The notes beneath the pieces were generated by a model, which ran no database searches, was not told where the DNA came from, and worked only from the letters and a program-made list of their open reading frames with translations. From Sagittula marina (GTDB taxonomy: Bacteria > Pseudomonadota > Alphaproteobacteria > Rhodobacterales > Rhodobacteraceae), in contig NZ_JACIEJ010000003.1 of NCBI RefSeq assembly GCF_014196795.1, positions 248,001-312,000 on the forward strand: a stretch of DNA of 64,000 bases, in the 5' to 3' direction. The position numbers were made by a program, and so were the translations under genes. Position 1 is the first letter of the stretch, and the number at the start of each line of letters is the position of its first letter. Positions 26,814 to 36,541 of this stretch are shown one piece after another.

Positions 26814-27898
26814 CAACCGCAGAGAACAGAGCGAAAGCCGCCTCGCTGAAGGCGCGCTTCGAGGCCGCGGGCGCGGCTCCGGTCGATTGTGCCGTGCTGC
26901 AACCGGCAGAGGTGCTGCTGGATCTGTATGGCGAGGACGTGCGCACGCGCGCCTTTGTCACCAGTGATCCGGTGCGGGGTGAGGTGATGCTGCGCCCCGA
27001 TTTTACCGTGCCGGTGGTGCAGATGCATATGGCGGAGGGTGCGGAGCCCGCGCGCTACACCTACGCAGGCGAAGTGTTTCGGCGCCAGGAAGACCATCCG
27101 GAACGCGCGGCTGAGTATTTCCAGGTCGGGTACGAGGTGTTTGACCGCGAAAGCCCGGCCGCGGCGGACGCAGAGGTCTTTGCGTTGTTTTTTGAGACCT
27201 TGAAGGACTATCACCTGAGTCCCGTCACCGGCGATATTGGTATTCTGACGGCGGCGGTCCAAGGGTTGCAAACGTCGGAGCCACGGCGCGCGGCCTTGAT
27301 GCGCCACATCTGGCGGCCTCGGCGGTTTCGGGCTCTGCTCGACCGATATGCGGGCAGGGTGCCGATGCCGGCCTCACGCGCGGCGCTATTGTCAGCTGAC
27401 AATCCGCTGGACGGCGCTGGCCCGATGATTGGTTTGCGCGGCGAGGACGAAATCCGTCAGCGTGTCGACGCGCTGCGCAAGGACGCGGACACGCCGGCTT
27501 TGCCGTCCGAACAGGTGAGCCTGATCGAGGCGCTGTTGAAGGTCTCCGAGGCCTGTCCCTTTGCGTTGGAGCATCTGCGCGATCTGGCGGTGGATATGCC
27601 GGCGATTTCCGTTGCTGTGGAACAGTTTGGTGCGCGGTGCGACGCCATGGCAGAGCGCGGCGTCGACGTCGATACGCTGGCCTTCGATGCGGGCTACGGT
27701 CGGTCCTCAATGGAATATTACGATGGCTTCGTTTTTGGCTTTCTCAACCGTCAACAGCCCAACTGGCCGGCGGTGGCCACAGGCGGACGCTATGACGCGC
27801 TGACCCGTCAATTGGGGCAGGGCAAGGAAATCCCGGCAGTGGGTGCGGTGATCCGCGCCGGCCTGCTGGTCGATATGGACGCGGGAGCGGGCGCATGA
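26810..27898 (+). CDS. hisZ: ATP phosphoribosyltransferase regulatory subunit
   Basis: 362 residues. HisZ is a catalytically inactive HisRS paralogue required by the short form of HisG. HisRS-like segments are visible ([26 protein letters not shown], a degenerate motif at [11 protein letters not shown], and ATGGRYDAL). It overlaps hisS and hisG by four bases each, which fits obligatory co-expression with HisG. Confidence 0.95.
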   Translation: MTTAENRAKAASLKARFEAAGAAPVDCAVLQPAEVLLDLYGEDVRTRAFVTSDPVRGEVMLRPDFTVPVVQMHMAEGAEPARYTYAGEVFRRQEDHPERAAEYFQVGYEVFDRESPAAADAEVFALFFETLKDYHLSPVTGDIGILTAAVQGLQTSEPRRAALMRHIWRPRRFRALLDRYAGRVPMPASRAALLSADNPLDGAGPMIGLRGEDEIRQRVDALRKDADTPALPSEQVSLIEALLKVSEACPFALEHLRDLAVDMPAISVAVEQFGARCDAMAERGVDVDTLAFDAGYGRSSMEYYDGFVFGFLNRQQPNWPAVATGGRYDALTRQLGQGKEIPAVGAVIRAGLLVDMDAGAGA

Positions 27899-28590
27899 CG
27901 ATCAAGCTGGGGGTGCCGTCCAAGGGACGGTTGATGGAAAAGACCTTTGACTGGTTTGGCGCGCGGGGAGTCTCGTTGCGGCGCACCGGGTCAGAGCGCG
28001 AGTATTCCGGCGAGGTCGACGGCGTCGAGGGTGTCGAGCTGGTGCTGCTGTCGGCGGGCGAGATCCCGCGCGAACTTGCGGCCGGGCGCATCCACCTCGG
28101 CGTGACGGGCACCGATCTGGTGCAGGACAAGCTGGTACAATGGGAACAGAAGGTCGATCCTCTGGCAGAGCTTGGCTTTGGCCACGCGGATCTGATCGTG
28201 GCTGTGCCAAGCTGCTGGGTCGACGTGGATACGCTGGACGATCTGGACGCGGCGGCCTCGGCCTTTCGGGCGAAGCACGGTTTCCGGATGCGGATCGCCA
28301 CCAAGTATCACCGGCTGGTGCGCGCCTACCTGCACGCGGGCGGTGTGGCCGATTATCAGTTGGTGGACAGTCAGGGTGCGACCGAGGGCACGGTCAAGAA
28401 CATGACCGCCGAAGCCATCGCCGATATCACCTCATCTGGTGAAACTTTGCGTGCCAACCATCTGAAAATACTCGCGGAAGAGCCGGTGTTGCGTTCCCAG
28501 GCAACGCTGTTCCGGTCGCGTGTGGCAAAGCTGGATAACCCAGAGCGCAGCGCATTGCGGGCCCTGTGCGCGCAGCTCAGTCTGGAATGA
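27895..28590 (+). CDS. hisG: ATP phosphoribosyltransferase catalytic subunit, short form
   Basis: 231 residues, the length of the HisZ-dependent short form lacking the C-terminal regulatory domain. Signature segments are LGVPSKGRLMEKT, GVTGTDLVQD and the PRPP loop at DSQGATEGTVKNMTAEAIADI. It catalyses the first step of histidine synthesis. The 3' end overlaps the convergent ABC1-kinase gene by 14 bases. Confidence 0.96.
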   Translation: MTIKLGVPSKGRLMEKTFDWFGARGVSLRRTGSEREYSGEVDGVEGVELVLLSAGEIPRELAAGRIHLGVTGTDLVQDKLVQWEQKVDPLAELGFGHADLIVAVPSCWVDVDTLDDLDAAASAFRAKHGFRMRIATKYHRLVRAYLHAGGVADYQLVDSQGATEGTVKNMTAEAIADITSSGETLRANHLKILAEEPVLRSQATLFRSRVAKLDNPERSALRALCAQLSLE

Positions 28591-29884
28591 GATAGGGACG
28601 GACCAGCGCGCCGAGGGGAGCTTTGGCGCGCAGGGTTGTCGCCATCAACACCAGCCCGGCCAGCTTGCGTTGCAAAAACAGCGCCTCCACCGGCGGGACC
28701 TTGGTGTAGTTTTCCTGCAAGGCCAGACGCTGGCCGAGCAGCCGGGCTTGGTCCAGTGTGCTTGTGTTGGCAAAGTCAAAGGGGCCGTCGCTGGTCAGCG
28801 GTGAGCGGACCAACGCGGCGATTTCGGTCAGTGTGTGCCATTGCGCGTCGCTCGTCGCGTCATCGGTGTAGCCGTTGAGGTCCATGGCCGCGCGGAACCC
28901 GTCACCCGTGGCCGTGGCGCGCAGAAGCTGGCGCAGATCCTGCACCGTGTCGGGGCTGTAATGCCGCAGCGCGCCGTAATCGAGCAGCACGATGCGATCG
29001 CCGTCGAGACGGTAGTTGGCAAGGTTTGGGTCGGTTTGCACGGCGCGCCAGTCAAAGACCTCTCGGAGGAACAGCGCGAAAAGCCGCGTGACAAACCGGT
29101 CGCGGGTGGCCTGATCCGTGTCGGCCAAAGTGTCCAGCGGCTGTGAGGGCATGAAGTCCATGGCGAGGATGCGTGGTGTGCTGAGGTCGTCATGCGGTGT
29201 GGGCAGGGCAAAGCCGGTATCGTCGCCCAAGAGCTGCGCGGCCTCGCGGAGGTTTGCGGCCTCTCGGGCGTAGTCGGCCTCTTCGTGCAGTTGATGGCGG
29301 GCCTCCTCGAGCAGGGCGGGCAGATCTACGTCACGCGGCAGCAGGCCGGAAAGCCGGATCAGCGTGCCGAGGTTGGCAATATCGGCGTCGATGGCGCGGG
29401 CGATGCCGGGATACTGGATCTTCAACGCGAGGGGCCGACCGTCGAGCGCCTCTGCCCGGTGAACCTGCCCGATGGAGGCGGCGGCGATGGGGCGCGGGTC
29501 GAAGCGTTTGAAACGGCGTTGGAAATTGGCTCCGTAGTCCTCTGTCATCAGGCGTTTGAGCTGTGCGGGCGGCATCGGCTTTGCGTCTGCGCGCAGGCGG
29601 GCCATGATCTGCGCCAGGTCCGGCGGCAGCAGATCGTGGGTCTCCATCGAGATCAATTGACCGAGCTTCATGGCCGCGCCACGCATACGCGACAGCTCTT
29701 CGGTCAGGCGGGTGATGTTGGCGGGGGTAAGCATCAGGCCGCGCGCAGAGGGGCGCAGACCTCGGGCCAGTTGACCGGCTGCGCCAAAGGCCGCGCCCGC
29801 CAAGGTGCGGCTGGTCAGGCGGCCCAAGCCGGCGGCGCGGGCAAACCGGGATTGGGGAACGGGGTGGCTGCTGTCATCGCTCAT
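28577..29884 (-). CDS. ABC1/AarF (UbiB)-family atypical kinase
   Basis: 435 residues. The ABC1 fold is recognised by the KxGQ loop (GAAMKLGQLISMETHDLLPP), the lysine strand RPLALKIQYPG, and the catalytic region VFDWRAVQTDPNLANYRL followed by IVLLDYGALRHY (metal-binding DYG). The usual HxDPHPGN is QTDPNLAN here, so the first His and the second His are replaced. Members support ubiquinone synthesis or lipid-linked processes; which applies is not clear. No membrane segment is visible at the C-terminus. Confidence 0.85.
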   Translation of the reverse strand: MSDDSSHPVPQSRFARAAGLGRLTSRTLAGAAFGAAGQLARGLRPSARGLMLTPANITRLTEELSRMRGAAMKLGQLISMETHDLLPPDLAQIMARLRADAKPMPPAQLKRLMTEDYGANFQRRFKRFDPRPIAAASIGQVHRAEALDGRPLALKIQYPGIARAIDADIANLGTLIRLSGLLPRDVDLPALLEEARHQLHEEADYAREAANLREAAQLLGDDTGFALPTPHDDLSTPRILAMDFMPSQPLDTLADTDQATRDRFVTRLFALFLREVFDWRAVQTDPNLANYRLDGDRIVLLDYGALRHYSPDTVQDLRQLLRATATGDGFRAAMDLNGYTDDATSDAQWHTLTEIAALVRSPLTSDGPFDFANTSTLDQARLLGQRLALQENYTKVPPVEALFLQRKLAGLVLMATTLRAKAPLGALVRPYLIPD

Positions 29885-29954
29885 ATGCGGTGAGGTAGGC
29901 GGGTCACGCCGCAGGGGAAGGCGGGGCGCACCCCGCCCTCCATTATGTCGCGCC

Positions 29955-30791
29955 TCAGGCGTTCAGCACGGCGTCAATGTCCGCGGCAGAGTGGCGGTTT
30001 TCGACGAATCCTTCGCCGGTGCGGTTGATGATCTTGCCGCGTTTCACCGGCGTGCGTGCGCTGATCTCATCCGCCCAGCGGATCACGTTCTTGTAGCTGG
30101 CCACGTCGAGGAATTCGCCGGCGTCGTAGCTTTCGCCATGCACGGTGCGCCCGTACCATGGCCAGATCGCCATGTCCGCGATGGTGTAGTGATCGCCGAC
30201 CATGAATTGGTTCTCCGCCAGATGCCGGTCGAGCACGTCGAGCTGGCGCTTGACCTCCATCGTGAAACGGTTGATCGGATATTCAAACTTTTCAGGTGCA
30301 TAGGCATAGAAGTGACCAAAGCCCCCACCGAGGTAAGGCGCGCTGCCCATCTGCCAGAACAGCCAGGAGAGCATCTCGGCCCGGTTGTCGCGCGGGCCGA
30401 GGAAGGCATCGAATTTTTCCGCCAGATGCATCAGGATCGCGGCGGATTCGAACAGGCGCACGGGGGTGGCGCCGGAGTGGTCCATCAGCGCCGGGATCTT
30501 GGAATTCGGGTTGGCCTCGACAAAGCCGGAGCCGAATTGATCGCCATCGCCGATCTTGATCAGCCAGGCGTCGTACTCGGCGGCGTGGCCTGCGGCGAGC
30601 AGTTCCTCGAAGAGGATCGTGACCTTCTGGCCGTTGGGGGTGCCCATGGAGTAAAGCTGGAACGGATGGTCGCCGACGGGCAGGGGCTTGTCATGGGTGG
30701 CGCCCGCGATGGGGCGGTTGAGATTGGCCCAGGTGCCGCCGGATGGCGCGTCCCAGGTCCAGACTTTGGGCGGTGTGTAGGTATCGGTCAT
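29955..30791 (-). CDS. yghU: glutathione-dependent disulfide-bond oxidoreductase (YghU type)
   Basis: 278 residues from the ATG at 30791. The N-terminal extension YTPPKVWTWDAP with NRPIAGATHDKPLP is diagnostic of the YghU/YfcG (Nu-class) glutathione transferases. It is followed by a thioredoxin-like domain (LYSMGTPNGQKVTILFEELL, PNSKIPALMDHSG, LFESAAILMHLAEKF) and an all-helical GST C-domain. These enzymes bind two glutathiones and reduce disulfides. The gene is divergent from the YdcF-like gene with only 34 bp between starts. Confidence 0.92.
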   Translation of the reverse strand: MTDTYTPPKVWTWDAPSGGTWANLNRPIAGATHDKPLPVGDHPFQLYSMGTPNGQKVTILFEELLAAGHAAEYDAWLIKIGDGDQFGSGFVEANPNSKIPALMDHSGATPVRLFESAAILMHLAEKFDAFLGPRDNRAEMLSWLFWQMGSAPYLGGGFGHFYAYAPEKFEYPINRFTMEVKRQLDVLDRHLAENQFMVGDHYTIADMAIWPWYGRTVHGESYDAGEFLDVASYKNVIRWADEISARTPVKRGKIINRTGEGFVENRHSAADIDAVLNA

Positions 30792-30825
30792 GTGATCTCC
30801 TGTCGCTTTGGGCGCAGGGTAACGG

Positions 30826-31356
30826 ATGGAGCGCGGAGTGGAAGGGCAGATACGAGAGCGTGATCGTGCGGTGGCTTTGGTGCTTGGCGCGATGGTGCTG
30901 GAAGGCGGACTGGCCTCGCCCGCGCTGCGGCGGCGGGCGGTGCACGCCGTCAGGCTGTGGCAGGCGGGCGAGATCGACGCGATGGTGCTGTCGGGCGCAG
31001 AGCGGTGGCATGCGCCGTCGGAGGCGGCGGTCATGGCTGTGATCTGCCGGGCGGGCGGCGTGCCGGAGCAGGCGTTGATGTTGGAGGAGGCGGCGCGCGA
31101 CACGGCGGAAAACCTGGCGCTGTCGCGTGTCCTTCTGGAGCAACGCGGGGAAGCCGGACGCGTGATTGTGGTCACGGATGCGTTCCACGGGCCACGGGTG
31201 CGGATGATCGCGCGCCGTCTGGGGATGCAGGTGGAGGTGTCGAGCCCTCCGGAGCCGCATATATCATTGCGCGGAGCCACACGGCAGTACGGTCGGGAAG
31301 GCGGTGCGATCCTTCGGGAATGGTGGCGCAGCCTGCGCGCGGCGCGCCATATCTGA
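30826..31356 (+). CDS. YdcF/ElyC-family (DUF218) protein
   Basis: 176 residues. The DUF218 fold is recognised from an N-terminal 'VLGAMV' strand, RAVHAVRLWQAGEIDAMVLSG, the acidic EEAARDTAENL segment and VIVVTDAFHGPRVRMIARRLG. The family includes SanA and ElyC, linked to envelope integrity, but its activity is poorly defined. There is no signal peptide or membrane segment, so this is a soluble member. Confidence 0.8.
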   Translation: MERGVEGQIRERDRAVALVLGAMVLEGGLASPALRRRAVHAVRLWQAGEIDAMVLSGAERWHAPSEAAVMAVICRAGGVPEQALMLEEAARDTAENLALSRVLLEQRGEAGRVIVVTDAFHGPRVRMIARRLGMQVEVSSPPEPHISLRGATRQYGREGGAILREWWRSLRAARHI

Positions 31357-31429
31357 GGCGGCCCGCGGTGGGGTGGGGCAAACTGCCCCCGCTTGACGCG
31401 CGCGTGATTTCCGGGGGCTGCCATGTCAC

Positions 31430-31458
31430 TTGATACTGAACGACCGTGTGAGTGATAG
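31430..31458 (+). promoter_or_regulatory. possible promoter of the polyol dehydrogenase gene
   Basis: TTGATA (31430-31435) and TGATAG (31453-31458) are spaced by 17 bp, 109 bp before the ATG at 31567. The rest of the 210-bp gap 31357-31566 has nothing else I can name. Confidence 0.35.
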
Positions 31459-31566
31459 AAATTTTGCCAGCTGGAAGAGTTGCCGTGCCTTTGCGCAACA
31501 TTCCGGTTTAGATTTGACCTTTATGGTCGGAAATGGCTATCGAGATGCCAAATTGGGAGGTTTCCT

Positions 31567-32610
31567 ATGGTCAAAGCATTGGTGCTTGAGAAAAAGGGCG
31601 AACTGTCGCTGCGGGATTTTCCGCTGGAGCAGACACTCGGTCCGGCTGATGTTCGTATTGATATCCGTACCGTCGGCGTGTGCGGGTCCGACGTGCATTA
31701 CTACACCCACGGCAAGATCGGCCCCTTCGTGGTCAATGAGCCCATGATCCTTGGACATGAGGCGGCGGGCGTAGTGGTCGAGGTCGGTGCAGATGTGCGC
31801 CACCTTTCCGTCGGCGACCGTGTCTGCATGGAGCCGGGGATTCCCGACCAGACGTCGCGCGCGTCGAAGCTGGGCATCTACAACGTCGATCCTTCGGTGC
31901 AGTTCTGGGCAACGCCCCCGGTGCATGGCTGCCTGACCCCGCAAGTGGTGCATCCGGCGGCCTTTACCTACAAGCTGCCCGATAACGTGAGCTTTGCCGA
32001 AGGGGCAATGGTCGAACCCTTTGCCATCGGCATGCAAAGTGCCCTGCGCGCGCGCATCCAGCCCGGCGATATCGCCGTGGTCACGGGCGCCGGGCCGATC
32101 GGGATGATGACGGCGCTGGCGGCCTTGGCCGGTGGTTGTGCGAAGGTGTTTGTTGCCGATCTGGCGCAGCCGAAGCTGGACATCATCGGGGCCTATGACG
32201 GCATCGAGACCATCAACATCCGCAATAAGCCCGTGGCTGAGGCGATTGCCGAGGCCACCGACGGTTGGGGTGCGGATGTGGTGTTTGAATGTTCCGGGGC
32301 GGCGCCTGCCATCCTGGGGGTGCCGGCGCTTGCCCGTCCCGGTGGGACGGTTGTCCTGGTCGGTATGCCGGTCGATCCGGTGCCGATGGACGTGGTCGGG
32401 CTACAGGCCAAGGAACTGCGTATCGAGACCGTGTTCCGCTACGCCAATATCTATGATCGGGCGATTGCCTTGATCGGGGCGGGCAAGGTGGATTTGACGC
32501 CTCTGATTTCCGCGACGCTGCCATTCGAGGACAGCATCGCGGCCTTTGACCGTGCAGTTGAGGCGCGGGAAACGGATGTGAAGATCCAGATCGAGCTGCC
32601 CGCTTCCTGA
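31567..32610 (+). CDS. NAD-dependent zinc polyol dehydrogenase (xylitol/sorbitol dehydrogenase type)
   Basis: 347 residues from the ATG at 31567 with GGGAGG upstream. It is a medium-chain dehydrogenase: catalytic zinc ligands in [10 protein letters not shown] (Cys) and ILGHEAAG (His/Glu), and the NAD loop [11 protein letters not shown]. The four-cysteine structural-zinc lobe is absent: the region after MEPGIP reads [20 protein letters not shown] with no cysteine. That is typical of the alphaproteobacterial D-xylulose reductase (xylitol dehydrogenase) group. It likely oxidises a pentitol or hexitol at C2. It lies upstream of the ribitol cluster, separated by a terminator and the AraC gene. Confidence 0.85.
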   Translation: MVKALVLEKKGELSLRDFPLEQTLGPADVRIDIRTVGVCGSDVHYYTHGKIGPFVVNEPMILGHEAAGVVVEVGADVRHLSVGDRVCMEPGIPDQTSRASKLGIYNVDPSVQFWATPPVHGCLTPQVVHPAAFTYKLPDNVSFAEGAMVEPFAIGMQSALRARIQPGDIAVVTGAGPIGMMTALAALAGGCAKVFVADLAQPKLDIIGAYDGIETINIRNKPVAEAIAEATDGWGADVVFECSGAAPAILGVPALARPGGTVVLVGMPVDPVPMDVVGLQAKELRIETVFRYANIYDRAIALIGAGKVDLTPLISATLPFEDSIAAFDRAVEARETDVKIQIELPAS

Positions 32611-32638
32611 GGCGGGGCTTTTAGACGAAGATATGAGG

Positions 32639-32666
32639 TGCGCTGGCCGCGAGGCTGGCGCATTTT
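32639..32666 (+). terminator. intrinsic terminator after the polyol dehydrogenase gene
   Basis: A 10-bp stem with G-U pairs (32639-32648 with 32653-32662) and loop GCGA is followed by TTTT. The remaining gap to 33085 holds no gene I can support. It should contain the AraC promoter. A short AACGTT-centred palindrome lies at 32776-32786. Confidence 0.75.
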
Positions 32667-33085
32667 CTGTTTCTGATCACGGCGTAAGGGTTACGGAAAG
32701 CATGATCTGCGCCTGACCTGATACGAAATCAGCACTCTCATCTGCAGAATAGTACGTGGCCTGCGGGTGCGGTCTGAAACGTTTTCGTTGAAAATTAATG
32801 TGCGTTATCAAGTGCTGGATCGCTAAAATACCGCGCAAGGTCGGCTCTCAGCACCGCTGTTGCTGCGTTGCAGCGCGATCTGGCGCGTTCGTTGCGGCCT
32901 GAATCATGGCATCGGATTTAAGCCTATTCGCCTTCAAGGTTAACTGCCGGTCAAAAAAGTATCAGAAATCGGGTGCTGATGTCGTGGCTCGGTGCCCTCT
33001 GGAATGATACAAACAGAATCAACGCTGACCGGAGGGTCGATGCCACGACATCAAGGCGCGACTTCGGCGGGGCTGGGAGGATGTA

Positions 33086-33970
33086 ATGCAACTCGACCTT
33101 GAATTGGTCCATATCAGAGACGGAGAGTCCTTTGCTGCCTGGCGGCATGGGTATCCGTTTCGCACGGTGCGCTGGCATTATCATCCGGAATACGAAATTC
33201 ACCTGGTCGTTGCCACGGACGGCAAGTTTTACATTGGCGACCATGTGGGGGAATTCTCCCCCGGTCAGCTGATTATGACCGGCCCGAACCTGCCACAGAA
33301 CTGGATCAGCAACATCGGGGATGCGGAGACCGTGCCGCACCGCACCGAGGTGATCCAGTTTCCGCAAAGCTTCGTGGATAAGGTGCTGGACGCTTTTCCC
33401 GAGGCAGACGGCGCGCGTGCGCTGTTCGAGCGCAGCCACCGCGGCATTCTGTTCGACTACGCCACCGGTGAGGCCATCCGCCCGTTGATGGCGCGCTTGA
33501 TCGGCGCGCGTGGGACGCTGCGGTTGGCGCTGTTCTTCGAAATCCTCGATATCTTGTTGCAGGCCAAGAAGACCCAGACCCTGTCGAGCCTGAGCTTCAT
33601 GCTGGACATGGCCAAGGCCGAGGAGTCGGACATGAACCGCGTGATCGCCCATTTGCGCGATCACCTGACCGAACCGGTCAGCGAAAGCGAGCTGGCAGAG
33701 ATGACCGGCCAAAGCCAAAGCGCCTTTTCGCGGTCGTTCAAACGCCATACAGGCACCACGCTGGTGCGGTTCCGCAATCAGATCCGCATTGATCTGGCCT
33801 GCCAGATGCTGGTTTCCGACCCCGACGCACGGGTGTCTGACATTTGTTTCGACGTTGGATTTCTGAACCTGTCCAACTTCAATCGACATTTTCTGCGACT
33901 GAAAGGCATGTCGCCGTCTGAATTTCGACAGACCTTCGCAGAGAACAAGGCGGTGCCCATGCCCGTCTGA
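33086..33970 (+). CDS. AraC-family transcriptional regulator
   Basis: 294 residues, GGGAGG five bases before the ATG. The N-terminal cupin sensor is visible (RWHYHPEYEIHLVVATDGKFYIGDHVGEFSPGQL in outline, with paired His). The C-terminal double helix-turn-helix begins near residue 185 (HLRDHLTEPVSESELAEM; SFSR-like SAFSRSFKRHTGTT; VSDICFDVGFLNLSNFNRHF). It probably activates the adjacent transporter and pentitol genes in response to the sugar alcohol. The C-terminal helix reads LKGMSPSEFR, as in the AraC/XylS consensus. Confidence 0.92.
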   Translation: MQLDLELVHIRDGESFAAWRHGYPFRTVRWHYHPEYEIHLVVATDGKFYIGDHVGEFSPGQLIMTGPNLPQNWISNIGDAETVPHRTEVIQFPQSFVDKVLDAFPEADGARALFERSHRGILFDYATGEAIRPLMARLIGARGTLRLALFFEILDILLQAKKTQTLSSLSFMLDMAKAEESDMNRVIAHLRDHLTEPVSESELAEMTGQSQSAFSRSFKRHTGTTLVRFRNQIRIDLACQMLVSDPDARVSDICFDVGFLNLSNFNRHFLRLKGMSPSEFRQTFAENKAVPMPV

Positions 33971-33999
33971 CCATCGCCAATCTTCACTCCGATCCATAA

Positions 34000-34022
34000 T
34001 CCGCAGGCGTGCTGCCTGCGGA
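34000..34022 (+). terminator. hairpin between araC-like gene and ABC operon
   Basis: Perfect nine-base arms TCCGCAGGC and GCCTGCGGA enclose GTGCT. TTTTT follows after eight bases. It may terminate the AraC transcript or act in the leader of the transporter operon, whose first start codon is 38 bp downstream. Confidence 0.55.
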
Positions 34023-34060
34023 CGGGGAAGATTTTTGTCTACTATCCAAGGGAGGATACA

Positions 34061-34978
34061 ATGAAGACCTTTTTGAAAACCGTTTCCGCTGCGGCGCTGG
34101 CCGTCACTGCCACGACGGGCATCGCGCAGGCTCAGGACGATCAGCTCAAGATCGGCATGACCTTTCAGGAAATGAACAACCCCTACTTTGTCAGCATGCG
34201 TGAAGCGCTTGAAGACGCGGCAGCAAGCCTCGGGGCTGAGGTTGTGGTGACCGATGCGGGGCACGATGTGGCCAAGCAGATCTCTGACGTCGAGGACATG
34301 CTGCAACAGGACATCGACATCCTGCTGCTCAACCCCACGGACAGCGCCGGGATTGAAACAGCCGTGCGCATGGCCAAGGACGCTGGCGTGATCGTGGTCG
34401 CCGTGGACGCGAATGCCAACGGTCCGGTGGACACGTTCGTCGGCTCCAAGAACCGCGACGCCGGTTACATGTCCTGCCAGTACCTGGCAGAGGCCATGGG
34501 CGGCGAGGGCGAAGTGGCCATTCTTGACGGTATCCCGGTCATCCCGATCCTCGAGCGCGTCGAAGGCTGCAAGGCCGCGCTGGAAGAGGCCCCCGGTATC
34601 ACGCTGGTGGACACGCAAAACGGTCGTCAGGACCGCTCCGTCGCACTGGGTGTGGTCGAGAACATGATCCAGGCGAACCCGAACCTTGGCGGCATCTTTT
34701 CGGTCAACGACGGTGGGGCCATGGGCGCGCTGGCCGCGATCCAGGGGTCCGGCAAGGATATCCTGCTGACATCCGTGGACGGCGCACCGGAGGCCATCGA
34801 CGCCATCGCGCGCGGCACACCGTTCATCGAAACCACGGCGCAGTTCCCGCGCGATCAGGTGCGTGTCGGCCTTGGCATGGCGCTGGCGCAGTATTGGGGC
34901 GCACGCGTTGTTCCGTCCGAGGTTCCGATCGACGTTCGCGTCGTGGATGCGGACAGCGCTGAAGGCTTCGCCTGGTAA
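34061..34978 (+). CDS. ribose-type ABC transporter periplasmic substrate-binding protein
   Basis: 305 residues with a signal peptide (1-24, ending IAQAQ). It is a type I periplasmic binding protein of the RbsB group: KIGMTFQEMNNPYFVSMREAL, then QISDVEDMLQQDIDILLLNPTDS, VVAVDANANGPVDTFVGS and ILLTSVDGAPEAIDAI. GGGAGG precedes the ATG. Followed by its ATPase and permease, it forms a complete importer. The downstream ribitol enzymes suggest a pentitol or related sugar as ligand. Confidence 0.94.
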   Translation: MKTFLKTVSAAALAVTATTGIAQAQDDQLKIGMTFQEMNNPYFVSMREALEDAAASLGAEVVVTDAGHDVAKQISDVEDMLQQDIDILLLNPTDSAGIETAVRMAKDAGVIVVAVDANANGPVDTFVGSKNRDAGYMSCQYLAEAMGGEGEVAILDGIPVIPILERVEGCKAALEEAPGITLVDTQNGRQDRSVALGVVENMIQANPNLGGIFSVNDGGAMGALAAIQGSGKDILLTSVDGAPEAIDAIARGTPFIETTAQFPRDQVRVGLGMALAQYWGARVVPSEVPIDVRVVDADSAEGFAW

Positions 34979-35038
34979 GCCATGACACCTCTCCACGCCC
35001 GGAAATGTCCGGGCGTGGATCACGTTGGGAGGCAAGAC

Positions 35039-36541
35039 ATGCTACAAATGAAGGGCATCCGGAAGGCCTTTGGCCCTGTGCAGGTGCTTCACGGTGTGAA
35101 CCTTGAGGTTCAGGCCGGAGAGGTCCACGCGCTTCTGGGCGAAAACGGTGCCGGCAAATCCACCATGATGAAAATCCTTTGCGGGATCATCGGAGCGGAT
35201 GACGGCGTGATCGAGATCGACGGCAAGGCGCGGCACTTTGCGCATTACGACGAGGCGATTGCGGCGGGTGTGGGCATCGTCTTTCAGGAATTCAGCCTCA
35301 TTCCCTACCTGACGGCGGTGGAAAACATCTTTCTGGCCCGCGAGAAAAAGACCCGTTTCGGGTTGCTCGACCGCAAGGCCATGCGCGCCCGTGCCAAGGA
35401 AGTGCTGGACAAGCTGGGTGTCGAGGTTTCGCTCGACAAGCCTGTGGCAGAGCTGAGCGTGGCCGAGCAACAGTTCGTCGAGATCGCGAAGGCGTTGTCG
35501 CTGGATGCGCGCATTCTGGTGCTGGACGAGCCGACCGCCACCTTGACGCCCAGCGAAGTCGAATACCTGTTCAAGGTGATGCGCGAGCTGCGCAGCCAAG
35601 GCGTGGCCATTGTCTTTATCTCGCATCACCTCGAAGAGATTTTCGAGATTTGCGACCGGATCACCGTGCTGCGCGACGGCGAGTACGTCGGCACGCGCAG
35701 GGTGGGTGATATCGACACCAATGAGCTGGTGGAGATGATGGTCGGCCGCCGGATCGAAAGCAACTTTCCCCCAAAACCGGAGGCGCGTCCTCAGGCCCGT
35801 GTGGTCATTGATGCGCAGACAATCCAACTGCACAAGGCAGGTCCCTTCAGCAGCTTTCAATTGCGCCAGGGCGAGATCCTGGGCTTTGCCGGGCTGGTCG
35901 GGTCGGGGCGCACGGAGACGGCGCTGTCGATCATGGGCGCCTATCCGGCGGTGCGCGTGAACGTCGAGATCAACGGCGACGCCACGACACCACGCAATCC
36001 AAGCGAGGCGCTGGCCCGCGGCATTGGCTTGCTGCCCGAAAGCCGCAAAGAACAAGGGTTGATCACGTCATTTTCGATCATGCAGAACGTGTCGGTGAAC
36101 AACTACGGCAAGTACCGCAAGATGGGCGCGTTCCTCGACCTCGCCGCAGAGCGCAAGCACACGGTCAAGGCCATCAATGACGTCCGGGTCAAAGCGCCGG
36201 GGCCGGATGCGCCCTGCGATACGCTGTCGGGGGGCAACCAGCAAAAGGTGGTTATCGCACGCTGGCTGAACCACCACACGCCGATCCTGATCTTTGACGA
36301 GCCAACCCGCGGCATCGACGTCGGGGCCAAGGCCGAGATCTATCAATTGATGCGCGAACTGACCGAGGAAGGCTATTCGATCATCATGATCTCCTCGGAA
36401 TTGCCGGAAATCACCGGGCTTGCGGATCGGGTTTGCGTGTTCCGGAGCGGTGCCGTCGTGGCGACGCTCGAAGGGGCCGCCATCAACTCGGAAGAAATCA
36501 TGAAACACGCCACAACGGGGAAGCTCAACTATGTCGCATGA
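35039..36541 (+). CDS. ribose-type ABC transporter ATP-binding protein (two nucleotide-binding domains)
   Basis: 500 residues from the ATG at 35039 (GGGAGG upstream). Two fused ATPase domains as in RbsA: the first has Walker [10 protein letters not shown], signature LSVAEQQ and Walker [13 protein letters not shown]. The second has a degenerate Walker A (GLVGSGRTE), signature LSGGNQQK and [14 protein letters not shown]. It energises sugar uptake at the inner membrane. The 3' end overlaps the permease gene by 11 bases. Confidence 0.95.
   Translation: MLQMKGIRKAFGPVQVLHGVNLEVQAGEVHALLGENGAGKSTMMKILCGIIGADDGVIEIDGKARHFAHYDEAIAAGVGIVFQEFSLIPYLTAVENIFLAREKKTRFGLLDRKAMRARAKEVLDKLGVEVSLDKPVAELSVAEQQFVEIAKALSLDARILVLDEPTATLTPSEVEYLFKVMRELRSQGVAIVFISHHLEEIFEICDRITVLRDGEYVGTRRVGDIDTNELVEMMVGRRIESNFPPKPEARPQARVVIDAQTIQLHKAGPFSSFQLRQGEILGFAGLVGSGRTETALSIMGAYPAVRVNVEINGDATTPRNPSEALARGIGLLPESRKEQGLITSFSIMQNVSVNNYGKYRKMGAFLDLAAERKHTVKAINDVRVKAPGPDAPCDTLSGGNQQKVVIARWLNHHTPILIFDEPTRGIDVGAKAEIYQLMRELTEEGYSIIMISSELPEITGLADRVCVFRSGAVVATLEGAAINSEEIMKHATTGKLNYVA

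Noticed and set aside
25209-26816. A long open frame on the minus strand opposite hisS
   Set aside because: It is an antisense shadow of a GC-rich gene, with Arg/His/Gln-rich sequence and no recognisable domain. The real gene on that strand is the slyX reading at 25002-25208.
32776-32786. GAAACGTTTTC as a LacI-family operator
   Set aside because: It is short and imperfect, and no LacI-type regulator is encoded nearby; the adjacent regulator is AraC-type.
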